Of a DNA stretch of 64,000 nt, positions 23,037-34,490 are shown piece after piece. The stretch covers positions 26,764,972 to 26,828,971 of the forward strand of contig NC_068356.1 in the NCBI RefSeq assembly GCF_020536995.1, given 5' to 3'. Positions within the stretch are counted from its first letter, which is position 1, and every line of letters starts with the position of its first letter. The notes below the pieces were generated by a model. The model searched no databases. It was not told the DNA's origin and saw nothing but the letters and a program-made list of their open reading frames with translations. Source of the stretch: Dreissena polymorpha (lineage: Eukaryota > Mollusca > Bivalvia > Myida > Dreissenidae). Both the position numbers and the translations under genes were made by a program.

Positions 23037-23989
23037 AAAAATGACGTGTGTGAAATCTGTGGGAAGACATTTAAATCGGAGTGGGGGTTAAAGCTTCATG
23101 ATAAGCGCCACAGAGGGACTGGACGATTCGCCTGTTGTGGAAAAAATATTTTACACAAAACAGGCGTTCAACAGACACATATGTGTATTTTGTTTTTAGT
23201 ATAATGCTAGGTTCTGTCGGTTTGAAAATCAAAATACAATTCAACATAGGTCACTGCATTCTGAGCGAAAGTACGTTTTTTATAACCTAGTTGCAAAGCA
23301 CTATTTAAAATGTTTTGTATGGTGTTTTCGAAATAAGCCGGCTTACAAAAATAACAAAATAATAACTAGTGTGGTGCATATTGATGTGTTCATTATAGTG
23401 CATAGTTTTTAACGACAATAATGGTCCAGATAAATTGCAATGCAAATTGTCACTGAACAATTGGAATTTACACCGCATAATTCCAGAATGTACGCGTACC
23501 GATACTTCACGTATGTAATTTGACCCTTACAAATATTTTTAATGCGTATTTTGAATTTTGAAATGCGTAAACACGCGTTTACGCGCCTTATCTGGAGCGC
23601 TTCTGACGACCATCATTTTGATAAGCTCCATTTTATTATGAATAATATTCTGTGTTTTTTTTTTCTGTATTGAATGAAAAATTCAGCAGTTCCATTTTTA
23701 TTTGTTGATTAGATGCAGCATTCATGGTGTTGAAAAGCCGTTCCCATGTGAACAATGCGGCAAAATGTTTTCAACGAAAGATGACCAGAATCGTCACGTC
23801 CGGAGGGAGTTAGATTCAAAGCAATTTACCTGTTCAATTTGCAATGCAAAACTCCGAGAGAAAATTGACCTTCAGGCCCATCTGGACACCCACAATTGAG
23901 AGAACAACTTTGCTTGTGGTATGTGTGAAAAGAGGTACAGGCACCTCAGTAGTCTATCCAAGCACAGATCTGCAAAGCACCGTGCCTAG
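23037..23989 (+). pseudogene. Decayed C2H2 zinc-finger gene, two exons
   Basis: Exon A (23037-23270, after TTACAG, before GTACGT) encodes a C2H2 finger (CEICGKTFKSEWGLKLHDKRH; longer context not shown), a second (KIFYTKQAFNRH) reached only after a +1 A shift, and a third (NARFCRFENQNTIQHRSLH) after an in-frame TAG near 23199. Exon B (23719-23989, after ATGCAG) joins in the right phase and encodes CEQCGKMFSTKDDQNRH, CSICNAKLREKIDLQAH and CGMCEKRYRHLSSLSKH, with a TGA at 23897-23899 before the last finger. The linker VEKPF is typical of such proteins. Family role: nuclear, DNA-binding. The shift and two stops argue for a pseudogene, but the intron phase is preserved. The C-terminal reading ends at TAG 23987-23989. 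Confidence 0.75.
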
Positions 23990-24059
23990 TCATCTGTTGT
24001 ATGACGATGATATGACCAAGATTTTTTTTAATTCTTACAAATGTGCCGTGGTTATATTT

Positions 24060-24270
24060 AGCTCGACTATTATATATGAAATATATATAGTGGAGCTATC
24101 CTACTCACCCCGGCGTCGGCGATTGCGTTGTCGTTGGCGTTAGCGTTGGCGTGCAAATGTTAAAGTTTGCGTCTAATAAATTATTGAATATGAACAATTT
24201 CCCCATGATGGCTTACGTTATACTGTCAATCACTCGAATAGTCGTGCGCCCTGTCCTCTGACAGCTCTTG
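24060..24270 (-). repeat. Bivalve-type repeat fragment, shared with 8788-8862
   Basis: 24060-24165 begins 'agctcgactatt', then 'gtggagctatcctactcacc' and GGCGTC/GGCGTT-rich words. 24180-24270 is the reverse complement of the start of the repeat at 8788 ('cccatgatggcttacg', 'ctctgacagctcttg'). It is probably one or two truncated copies of the G-run repeat family in inverse orientation. Confidence 0.6.
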
Positions 24271-24419
24271 TTTTATTAGTGAAAATACAGGCTGCCATAC
24301 AATAATATATTGCGCGTGATTTTGCATCTTACAGATTGTGTTTCATATCGTTTATCTTGTGTTGTTTTGTTTGATATTCCTGTTTTTTATATGATTATTG
24401 TTGTAATATTTATTATTCT

Positions 24420-24793
24420 GATTTAAATTGATTATGATAATGGTTGATCTCATACAAATTATTGTGTTCATTATTGCTCATCTGTGATTACTGTTGATCT
24501 CAGCCGATTAATTGTGATGCATATTGATTATCCTTGATTATTATTGATCTTATCAAAATCATTGTAATTTAGTTGATTATCTGTGATAATTGTTGATCTC
24601 AACCGATTAATTGTGATTTATTTAATCTGTGATTATTGTTGATCTTATCAAAATCATTGTAATTTATGTTGATTATCTGTGATTATTGTTGATCTCAACC
24701 GATTAATTGTGATTTAATTTATCTGTGATTATTGTTGATGTTATCAAAATCATTATTATTTATGTTGATTATCTGTGATTATTGTTGATCTCA
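24420..24793. repeat. Minisatellite, ~97-bp unit, over three copies
   Basis: Units carry 'tgattatctgtgattattg', 'ttgatctcaaccgattaatt' and 'gatcttatcaaaatcatt'. Landmarks at about 24502, 24601 and 24697 give a period of 96-99 bp. Composition is strongly biased toward GAT words. Confidence 0.8.
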
Positions 24794-24823
24794 CCATATC
24801 TGTTGGAATATACACTTGATCCG

Positions 24824-25045
24824 CGCTCTGTGAAAAGGGGGTTTAATGCATGTGCAAAAAGTGCTGTCCACACGGGCTAATAAGGGACGGCACTTTACGC
24901 CTTTATGATATTTTTTTGTTAAAAGTAAGTCTTTTCTGGGCAAACATCGAGTTTATCGGAAAGTGTCGTCCCTGATTAGCCTGTGTGGAATGTACAGGCT
25001 AATATGTGACGACACTTTACGTTTAAACCCCCTTTTGACAGAGCG
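24824..25045. mobile_element. Palindromic MITE, 222 bp, 23-bp terminal inverted repeats
   Basis: The left end starts CGCTCTGTGAAAAGGGGGTT (24824 on). The right end is its complement with one mismatch, ending at 25045. The interior has a second symmetric word pair (aagtgcygtccac... and ...gacgacacttta), so the whole element is close to a long palindrome. It has no coding capacity. Superfamily not assigned. Confidence 0.8.
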
Positions 25046-25049
25046 AGAC

Positions 25050-26800
25050 TCTGCGATTACAAATGAGTCAATATTTCGAATCAATATGATTAAAATATAT
25101 TTTCGGTGATTCATCTTTGTCTCATTGGAATCATTGTGCGAATTGTCAACAATTACATTTAAATCTGTAATGCCTTCTCAAGTTGCACATAGGCCAGTTT
25201 TATGTTTTGCGTATAAGCTAATCGTTTCTTTTAGAATTTTGGCTGTCGATCTGATGATTACTTGTATTATTGCGATAATGAAGCATCTCACAGCGTCAAT
25301 AAAGGCAGCATTATACGGCCCCAATATTGGTAGTTTCTCAATGCATTAACATAGATAGAGCAACAAAGAATCAAATTAGTAGCACTACTCGGAATCAATA
25401 TAGGTTACTTTACAATGCATCAAAATAGGAAACATAACAATGATTCAATATAAGTAGCATATCACGGAATCAATATAGGAAGTAGCCTTGTTTCAGATTG
25501 ATGACAAGGTGTAAACTGGAAATACTAATAGCCTAAAAATAAATAGAAATAATGGACACACTGACCTATTGAACACTAAAATAATTACTTTTGCCTTTTT
25601 TGTTAGATATGAGGGGGATTCAAAAGTAGTGCCACAAACTTTAATTGTTTTTATAGCTGACGTAACAAATAAAAATCGATGTAAAATCCGAAATGAAAAA
25701 ATAATATTTGGTTAACGAATATCAAAACTAACAGCTGTCTTTTAAAGAATTACAAACGGTCGTATGATGATTTCCTTTCACGGGTCAATGTCAATTCCCA
25801 TGTTTGATGTTAGAAGCATTTTGCTGTAATTTCGTCTTGCCCTCTCCCATCGGACACCCAACGTTCCTTTATGGAGGGTGTTTCTGCTTGTTGACACTGT
25901 GTCAAATTTTCGTTTATGTTCCTTCCGTTTTGGAATGTCAAAAATTCGTGGTCCCTGAAACAGGCTATTCGTTATTGAAAACTATTTATTTCCCAACATT
26001 TACCATCTCATTTACTTAAAGTGAGATTTTCAGCTCGACATCAACCGATGCAAATACAATACAATGTAATCACAGTTTATGTCGAATCATTAATTATTAA
26101 CAGTACTGAGTATCATTTAAAGGCAATTATGACAACAGTACGCGTCGACGGAACCCGTGCCCTAGACTCTTAGTGAATACATGAAATTGATCTTCTACAA
26201 CTTGGCAATTAACCTTTTTGACGACAGATGCAAATTAATTCTGTTAAATATTACGCATTGGTTGATTAGTCAGTATAACGAATTTCAAATTTAGAAAACA
26301 TCTGCATTAGACACATATAATCCTCTTCATTACAATTCATTTACTGAGCACGTGCCTCAGTGTACAAAGCATACCTTTAAAATAAAATAAATGTTCACTG
26401 TCACCCGCTAATTAAATAATGATTCATTTTAAAAATATCTAAACCTAAAACATTTTATATTAATTTTAAATTACAGGATCTTGGCTTACTTTATTCTTAT
26501 TTTTCGAATGACGTCAATCTGCTGTTGCGTATTGCATCCGTCATTGTTGCTCGGCTGTGCAGTGCTGCTCTCAGTTGATCCAGTCAAGCCATACACATTG
26601 GGGCGACTAGTACGGTAAAAAAAACTTCCTGAAATCATAAAATTTGATTAAGATTATTGTCTGAAAGCCAATGTGAACACAATCGGTTTGAATTAAATCA
26701 TACCTATATATTTTGGTATGCAATGTCAACGATATTCTTCAAATACCTGATAATTGATTGAAACAAAACACCTACTAATTTGGTAAATTATTATATAAAA
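25050..26800. other. Intergenic stretch, nothing firm
   Basis: Near 25380-25490 there are three loose copies of 'gaatcaatataggwagc'. 'gagggggattcaaaagtag' at 25611 resembles mariner-type termini, but no partner end was found. No gene is supported. Confidence 0.35.
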
Positions 26801-26880
26801 GGGTGGTGCGGTAGTCGAGTGGTAACACAATGGTCTACCAATTCAGTGGTCTGGTCCCGGTTCGATCCCTTGCCGGAGCA
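26801..26880 (+). mobile_element. tRNA-like SINE head, degenerate
   Basis: Contains a box A-like TAGTCGAGTGG and a perfect box B GGTTCGATCCC with about the right spacing, between 'gggtggtgcgg' and 'ttgccggagc'. The acceptor stem does not pair well and no anticodon stem is convincing, so it is a SINE head or tRNA fossil rather than a tRNA gene. No tail or target duplication could be defined. Confidence 0.55.
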
Positions 26881-27589
26881 ATGGCAATTTAAGAAATTAC
26901 AAAATTATTTCCAACTCAACTACGGGATTCCGTTATCTAAACCAACCTGCGTTTGCCATAATCCAGCTTCTGCAAACTGCGTTTGCTCAACCAACTCGCG
27001 TTTGTATATTTTTGAAATAGCAAGAACTGACAAAATTAAATATTACAACAACAACTTATATCTCAAATACAATAAATAAACAAAAATTAAGCATCGTTTA
27101 ATCTCATATTTTTCTAGCAATATGATTTATTCGTAAATGGAAAGTGAAAAAATATAAAAATCAAACTGCGTTTGCAACGAAAATCTAAATTTTGTGTCGA
27201 AGTGTTCTTAAAAACTGCAAAGCTTCGAAACAAGTGCAATGTGTCTTAATATGCAAAACGGTATGAAGCATGTCATAAGCTTTGTATTGTCCAGATATTT
27301 TCACATATATCTATATAAAAAAAAGTTGAAAACTACCTGACGGAGCGGGATGCCTGATGCAATTCAACAACCTGCGTTGACTTTTGTGGTCACGTGACAA
27401 AAGTTATTCATCCCCGGTGGATCGAGTGAATCGGTCACCTGGTCATCCAATTTCCGAAAAAAACTTTAAATATTGTAATGATTTTGTGAGCATTTATCAG
27501 GTAGCTCGGATGTATGCGACAGTGCGAAACGGTGTGATAGTTTAATTGGTGAATTAAGCTCTGGTGTTAAATAATGTGATTAAATCTCT

Positions 27590-28597
27590 ATGGGGAAACA
27601 TGAGCGAAATAGAAGAGAAAAAAGGAAAATAAGCAGTGAAGGGGATAACAATGGGCAATCACAAAAGGCGGGCCGTTTAACTAATTTGAATTCAGCGGAC
27701 TCTTTGAACGTAAGTGACGTTTTAAGTCAAACAAACAGTGTACTGTACAATGATGTGCTTGCTGAAACGTTGAATTTATCTGACGTGTTTTGTAAGGAAT
27801 CTTCGCCTGAAACAAACCCTGGCAATATGGCCACCCCAACCCCCTCCCAAAAAAGTGACATGGCAGCAACTAATAACTATCCTAAAGAGCCATCCAATGC
27901 AGATATTGTGGTATATTTAAAGCGGATAGATGATCGTATTTGTTTGATGGATAAAAAATTCGAGGCAATTGATAAACTTGAGAAGAAAGTTGAAGGGGTC
28001 AATGGTGATTTGAAGAAAATTTGGGCGTACCTGCATGATATTGACAAAAAAACAAGCGAAAGGTTAAGGTTGATTGAAGAAAAAACTGAAAGTGTAGATT
28101 TTGCATTAGCTCAGGCAAGCAGTAAAATATTTTCCCTTGAAAAACAGAGGGATGAACTAAAAAATGACCTGACCTACCTACAGTCGCAGTCTATGCGTAG
28201 TAATCTCGTATATACACACATTCCTGAGGCCCGGACTGAAAATCCAGACGCCACTGAAAATAAGCTACGAGAATTCATGGTCGACAAAATGAAAATTACA
28301 CAAGATCTTGTTAACCAAATGTCTTTTGAGCGAGTGCATCGTATGGGTTCCAAAGTTGACGGGAAAAATCGTAACATTGTCGCGAAATTTACTTTGTATA
28401 AGGAAAAGGAACTCGTTCGTAAACAGTGGAAAACTCTGAATGGCACACCATACTTTGTGAACGAGCAATTTCCTAAGGACATTGTCGACAAACGGAGGCA
28501 GCTCTTGCCGAAAATGAAAGAGGCCCGGCGCGATGGCAAGACATCCTGGATATCGTACGACACTCTCTATATCAACGGCAAACCTGTGCGAGACTAG
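27590..28597 (+). CDS. LINE ORF1 protein, RNA-binding chaperone type
   Basis: 335 aa. Residues 1-100 are polar and low complexity. A coiled coil covers about 105-195 (DDRICLMDKKFEAIDKLEKK, then SSKIFSLEKQRDELKNDL), expected to drive trimerisation. An RRM-like part from about 200 (QSMRSNLVYTHIPEA, VHRMG, RNIVAKF) is followed by a C-terminal part (PYFVNEQFPKDIVDKRRQLL, ISYDTLYINGKPV), the layout of L1-type ORF1 proteins that coat LINE RNA. The ATG at 27590 follows in-frame stops. The reading frame ends with TAG at 28595-28597, and ORF2 continues in the same frame directly after it. Confidence 0.85.
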   Translation: MGKHERNRREKRKISSEGDNNGQSQKAGRLTNLNSADSLNVSDVLSQTNSVLYNDVLAETLNLSDVFCKESSPETNPGNMATPTPSQKSDMAATNNYPKEPSNADIVVYLKRIDDRICLMDKKFEAIDKLEKKVEGVNGDLKKIWAYLHDIDKKTSERLRLIEEKTESVDFALAQASSKIFSLEKQRDELKNDLTYLQSQSMRSNLVYTHIPEARTENPDATENKLREFMVDKMKITQDLVNQMSFERVHRMGSKVDGKNRNIVAKFTLYKEKELVRKQWKTLNGTPYFVNEQFPKDIVDKRRQLLPKMKEARRDGKTSWISYDTLYINGKPVRD

Positions 28598-31500
28598 GAA
28601 TTCACCGGGGATGACCTGAAGATACTAGCATGGAACGTTAATGGTTTAACTCGGAATAAACGAGACAGTACTGACTTTGTAAATTTTTTATCAAACCACG
28701 ACATTATTTTTCTTTACGAAACATGGGCTTATAGTGACAGTAATATTGAACTTTCCGGCTATACCGTGCATAATTTATATAGAAAATTCCAGCATCGGAG
28801 ATCAAGACGAGCCAGTGTTGGAGTTGCTCTGTATTATAGAGACGCACTTTCCAATGGTATTTCAATTATTAAAAATAGACATGATAGTCTAATATGGATT
28901 AAATTAGACAAAGTGTTTTTCAATTTAGACAATGATATCTATATATGCGGTGTTTATCTGTGGGGCGATGATTCCCCAGCATACAATACAGTTAATATAG
29001 ACTTGTTTGAATGCCTGGAATATGACATTACATACTATGAAAGTAAAGGTTCTGTCTATCTGATAGGCGACTTTAACAGTAGAATAGGTGATAAAAAAGA
29101 TTTTGTTGTATTTGATAGTGTAAACCATTGTTTTGATGAATTTGATTATGTTCCCGATTATAATATGGAAAGGGCTTCAATGGATAAAAAATGTAACACT
29201 TTTGGAACAAAACTGCTTGATCTTTGTAGGTCAAACAATTTGCGAGTAGCTAACGGTAGATTAGGTAATGATTTTAATATTGGATCGTTTACTTATGTCG
29301 CCCAGCACGGAGCGTCTGTCATTGATTACCTACTCATAAAAGACACGAACTTCTCAAGTATACGTGACTTTACAATACATTCTGTAAATGAATGGAGCGA
29401 TCATACCCCAATTAGTTTCTCTCTTCTTTGTAATAATATTACACTTCTAGTGAATGAAAGCTCCCATGTTAGATATAATTGGAATAGTGATTATGTAAAT
29501 ATATTTCGAACCAGTCTGATCGCCAAATTGCCCGATTTTAATAGGATTACAGGGAATATTGATAGCACTAGTCGGTCGTCTATAAATGATGCACTGAATA
29601 GTTTTACCTTTATAATCCGGGGAGTAGCGGATCCGTTATTTTCTAAAACAGTATATCACAAAAATGACAATACGTCATTCTCCGACACATCTCATGTGAA
29701 AGATGCAGACTGGTTCGACAATGAATGTAAAAATTTAAGAACAATATATTTAGATTCACGGTATGCTTATAATACATGTAAAACGAAAGTTAGTAGAGAA
29801 TATTTTTGTAAATGTAAAAAAGAATACAAATTATTAGTACGAAAAAAGAAGAATTCTTACTTAAAAAAGAAATGCTCTGAAATGGAAAAACTTAGGTTTT
29901 GTAAACCGAAACAATTTTGGAGTTATTTTTAAAAGAATAAGAAATCTGTTGGAAATGATGTTTCTGTAGATGACTTTTGTAAATACTTCTCATCATTATG
30001 TAACGATGTATTTGTATGTAATAATGCAGAAGCAAATGTGTTTTGCCAAGAAAATAATTTTGATAATGATGATTGCCCCTTTGATGAGTTAAATATTCCT
30101 ATTACTGCTGGTGAAGTTTTATGTGCTGTTAAATCTCTTAAAAAAGGCAAAGCTGTAGGGCCAGACTTCCTTTTAAATGAGTATTTTACTGAAAGTATAG
30201 ACATCTTGTGTGCTCACCTGTGTGATTTATTTAATGCCATATTAGAGTCTGGTTTCTTTCCCGACAAATGGATAGAAGGAGTTATCGTTCCTGTACATAA
30301 GAAAGGCGATACAAAAAATGCACAGAATTACAAGGGAATAACACTAGTTAGTTGTTTTTCTAAACTTTTCTCAACTATTTTAAATAAAAGAATTGAAACG
30401 TTTTGTGAAAATAATAATGTTATATCTGATGCCCAATGCGGTTTTAGAAAAGGGAAATCAACTGTTGATGCGATATTTATTCTCCACTCAGTAATACAAC
30501 ACTATATAAATAATAACAAGCGTCTGTATGTTGGTTTTATTGATTTAAAATCTTGTTTTGATAGTATTAACAGAAATTGCCTTTGGCTTAAATTATACAA
30601 ATGTGGTATTCAAGGTAAATTATTACTTATTGTTAAGAATATGTATGAAAAGGTTAAGTCTTGCGTTCGCAGTTGTAATACGTACTCAGACTTTTTCAGC
30701 TACGCTGTTGGACTACGTCAAGGGGAGGTAATTTCGCCTCTGCTTTTTTCTTTATTCGTGGAAGACCTAGAACTACATTTACAAAGTAATTTAGATTCAG
30801 GTTTATATTTTGAGGATATGTTGTTAATATTATTGTTATTTGCTGATGATATGGCAATTTTGGGTAAAACACCAGAAGACTTACAAAATAGCTTAGATAG
30901 TTTATATGATTATTGTAACTGTTGGGGTCTTGAGGTAAACACCCAAAAAACCAAGGTTATGGTTTTTAGAAAAAGAGGCAGAGTACTTCCAAATGAGAAG
31001 TGGAGTTACCATGGGAACTTGTTAGAAACTGTAGATAACTTCAACTATCTCGGTACAATTTTTAATTACACTGGCAATTTCGCTATGAATCAAGAGCATT
31101 TAATTGGTAAATCATTAAAAGCATTGAAATTACTTATGTATAATTGTAGAAAATATGATATTAAACCCAAATTACAATGCCAGCTCTTAGATTCCTTTAT
31201 AGGTTCAATATTGAATTATTCTGCCGAGGTATGGGGGGCAACTAAATCTAAAGAAATAGAGCGTATACACCTCAAATTTTGTAAAAGTGTTTTAAAGGTC
31301 AGAATGAGTACTTGTAACGCTGGTGTATATGGTGACTTAGGAAGGTACCCGTTATATTTTACTCGATATATTAGGATAATAAAGTATTGGTGTAAACTGT
31401 TAAATACTGATAATATTATTATGAAAACGATTTATCGACAAAGTATATCTGATTGTTCAAAAGGTTATAATAATTGGGTATCAAATGTTAAACAATTGTT

Positions 31501-32041
31501 AGAAACATATGACTTTGCTGATTGCTTTATTAATGGTGATAATCTTGATTGTAAAACATTTCCACATATATTTAAACAAAGATTGATTGATACTTATAAA
31601 CAAGACTGGCATAGCTCTGTTGAAAATAGTCGTGTATTAGATTTGTTTCAAAATTGTAAAGATTCTCTGTCATATGAACTTTATCCAAATGTATTGCCAA
31701 GTAGTTTAAGGTTCTTTGTCACTAGAATAAGATTATCTGCACATTCCTTAAGAGTTCAAACTGGTAGATTCGGTAGGAATAGAATACCAAGAAATGAGCG
31801 ATACTGTCAATGTTGTAGCTCCGTCGATATTGAAGACGAGTACCATTTCACTCTTATTTGTCCTTGTTTTAGCAATATACGTAAGAAATATATTAAGAAA
31901 CATTATTATGTACGACCATCAATGTTCAAATTTATTGAGCTATTGAAAACTGAAAACAAATCTGTATTGATTAAACTTGCAAAATATATTAAAGAAAGCT
32001 TGGAAATTAGAAACGAAATTACAAATGTTAACGAAAACTGA
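28598..32041 (+). pseudogene. LINE ORF2: endonuclease plus reverse transcriptase, one internal stop
   Basis: The frame runs from just after the ORF1 stop to TGA at 32039-32041 (about 1,147 codons), broken only by a TAA at 29930-29932 (KQFWSYF then KNKKS). Endonuclease motifs: WNVNGL, FLYETW, LIGDFNSR, SDHTPI. RT motifs: KKGKAVGPD, KGITLVSCFSKLF, GFRKGKSTVDA, FIDLKSCFDS, GLRQGEVISPLLFSLF and the catalytic FADDM near 30838. The C-terminus has CQCCSSVDIEDEYHFTLICP, a C-C-H-C knuckle. The enzyme nicks target DNA and reverse-transcribes LINE RNA in the nucleus. There is no in-frame ATG between the ORF1 stop and WNVNGL. If TAA at 29930 is real, full-length protein is not made from this copy. Confidence 0.85.
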
Positions 32042-32210
32042 TCATCCTCTTTTCATGCTGTGTTATGTTATATTGAAATGTCCGTTAATTCGTGTTTAAA
32101 TATTATACTGATATACGTGATGTTATAAATTATCATATAATAATATGTGTATATGATGATGTACTATGTACAAATCAAATAAAATATCTGTTCTGTTCTG
32201 TTCTGTAATT

Positions 32211-33250
32211 CACATTTTCAGGATCGAGAATTAGTTAATTAGGAGTTGAATGGTATGAGATACTAAATTTTCGAGCAATTCTCGAAGGCGGTAGCAGACA
32301 AGCGCCGGAAACTTGTGAACTTCGCTTAGATGTGTTGTTTTATGTTGCGATTTAAACAGTAGGGTTGGTAAACATAATCGATTTTATCCCTTATGGTTGT
32401 GTAAATTTAATGACCCTGACTATGATCATGATTGTACCCCCGTACGGGCCTCGGCTGATAATGTTCAAAATAGTATGGTATTCAATTGATAGATCTTTGC
32501 AAATCAACGTCTCTACGTGTAGTGAATGGTCGTATTTTTATTACGAGTAGTAGTTGTTCTGTTAGGATGTTTACCGCGTTTTAACAATACTTTCCAAAAT
32601 TATTGATATATCTTGTAGGGAATCTATAAAAAAAAATAATTGAGATTTTTCTGACATTTTTCTCAAATATTTTTTTGTCAATAACACACCTTATTTCTCA
32701 AAAGATAATGTTAAAAAAACGCAGATTGGTTATATGATTAATGTAATTTCGCGCGTGTATTGTATTTACAAGCACTACGCTTTTTCTATTCTGATTAAAA
32801 TAGCACAAACAAAGTTATTTTAATGAAACTTTAATCCTCTTATACGAAAATCGTAAGGAAATATAGAAATGCCAGTTATAGACACACAATTAAAGAAATT
32901 GAAAGTCTGAAAAAATGTTAATCCAATATTTTTGGAAATATTTTTAAAATAAACAACAACCAGACTACGCTGGTATTTTTTATTGATGAATTTACTAACT
33001 TAAGTAACGCTTTATCTAACTGCTACAGCAAAGAGGCAGAACATTTTTGCAGACATCATGATTTCAATAATTCATCTGGTTGTATTACTTAATTCGCTAG
33101 CCTTTTACCGGAAGTGAAATTCACAGTGTAGCTAAATAGCTCAAGCATTACAAAGCTCCGGGCATGGTCAGTTATTCAACTGACCAGTTATTAGTTTTTC
33201 CTTCACTATTTATATTCTTGCTATTTATTTACTATATATTTTTACGAAAT
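32211..33250. other. Intergenic stretch, nothing recognised
   Basis: AT-rich flank of the LINE. No coding region, RNA or repeat boundary was supported. Confidence 0.4.
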
Positions 33251-34329
33251 TTAAAATTAAGGGTACTACCCACAAAGCTGGATTGAAGGCTTAGTTAATC
33301 AATTGCATAAAAGGCCACAATACGCGGTCTCTAATAACCGTGGTATTACGCTCGTAAATTGTTTTTTCCAAGCTATTTACCAAAGTCTTAAATAAACGTA
33401 TAGCAAAAAATATGCACGAACAATAACAGTATTTCGGATGCGCAATTCGTATTTCGTAAAGGGCGTTCAACAGAAGATCCAATTTTTATTTTACATTCTC
33501 TTGTTCAAAATTACCTTTATTAAATTACAAGGCTCTACTTGATATACGTGGACATGCCGAAATTCTTTGATTTTATTTATAGAATGCACTTTGGTTAAAA
33601 CTGATTAAAACTGGTATAGATAAAAATCTTCTTAGTATTCTTAAAAACATGTACCAAAAAGTTCAATATAAAAACGTTGAACTAATATATGTTGAGGCAT
33701 CAAAATCCTTGTATGTTATATTTTGTATCTCAAATTTCGATATATCTCAAAAACATTTTGTCAACTATTCGATGCATTTATAACACCAATACCTATTATT
33801 TTGAAGCTTTGGTTTTTAGCAAATCAAAGGAACTAGTAAGAATTCGCTTAAATTTTGTAAACGATTAATAACAGTAAGAAGCAATATATTCTCTGCTAAA
33901 GTCTGCAGATATCTCCTGTATATCGATAGATACATACGGATAATTAAATATTGTTTAACAATGAAAAATAGTGATAGCATTATATTAAATTGTTATAACG
34001 ATGCTCTTAAATGCTGTTTTGATAGAAAGAGAAAAAGAGGAATTGGGTAACGTCGTTTTGAGTCGTTTATTGTCTTTCACACACATGAAAGTCCAGTTTT
34101 AATGTACTTATTCAAAATAACGTTTTAATATGAGAGTATTTAAATGGCTTCCCTAAAAGTCTCAGATTTTTCTTCTTTTCTTCTCTAGAATCCAAATGGT
34201 TATTTTCAACGACAATCGAATAGTTAGGGAAGAAAGATGGTATTTGTTGTAAACGACGTTGCATGGAATACGAATACCGTTTTATGTTAATATATCCTAG
34301 CTATAACGAAATCCGCAGCCAATTGTATA

Positions 34330-34470
34330 AACGATTTAACCATAGTAAATACTTTTACTATGGTTAAAATGAACCGTAGTTAAGTTAATCCAATTGTATA
34401 AACGATTTAACGAAATTTAAACACGCACTAACCATGGTTAATTTTTACCCACCTTCATTACCATGGTAAG
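34330..34470. promoter_or_regulatory. Subterminal TTAACCATGGTTAA-type motif cluster, left side
   Basis: Several partial or full copies of a palindromic word (AACCATAGTAAA, TACTATGGTTAA, TAACCATGGTTAA, TTACCATGGTAA) lie between the left terminus and the transposase start. A similar cluster lies at 37890-38025. They are candidates for binding sites of the Myb-like protein or nuclease (inference from position). Confidence 0.5.
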
Positions 34471-34490
34471 CGTGTTTAACCACAACAAAG

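Larger units (their letters stand above)
27340..32210 (+). mobile_element. Nearly complete APE-type LINE
   Basis: Order: GC-richer 5' leader (about 27340-27589), ORF1 (27590-28597), ORF2 with endonuclease, reverse transcriptase and C-terminal knuckle (28598-32041), AT-rich 3' UTR, an AATAAA near 32178, and a tail of TGTTC repeats (32187-32208). A short tandem tail instead of poly(A) is known for CR1/L2-like LINEs. The ORF1 type is L1ORF1-like. The clade is therefore left open. It has few lesions, so it is young compared with the relics at 18.6-22.2 and 33.2-38.2 kb. No convincing target duplication was found. Confidence 0.85.

Noticed and set aside
24060-24800. CRISPR-like array in the ~97-bp repeat region
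   Set aside because: The repeats are contiguous imperfect tandem units without unique spacers, in eukaryotic DNA.
25611-25650. mariner terminal repeat
   Set aside because: Only a loose resemblance to known mariner ends, and no inverted partner or transposase nearby.
26801-26880. Functional tRNA gene
   Set aside because: Box A and box B are good, but the acceptor and anticodon stems do not pair.
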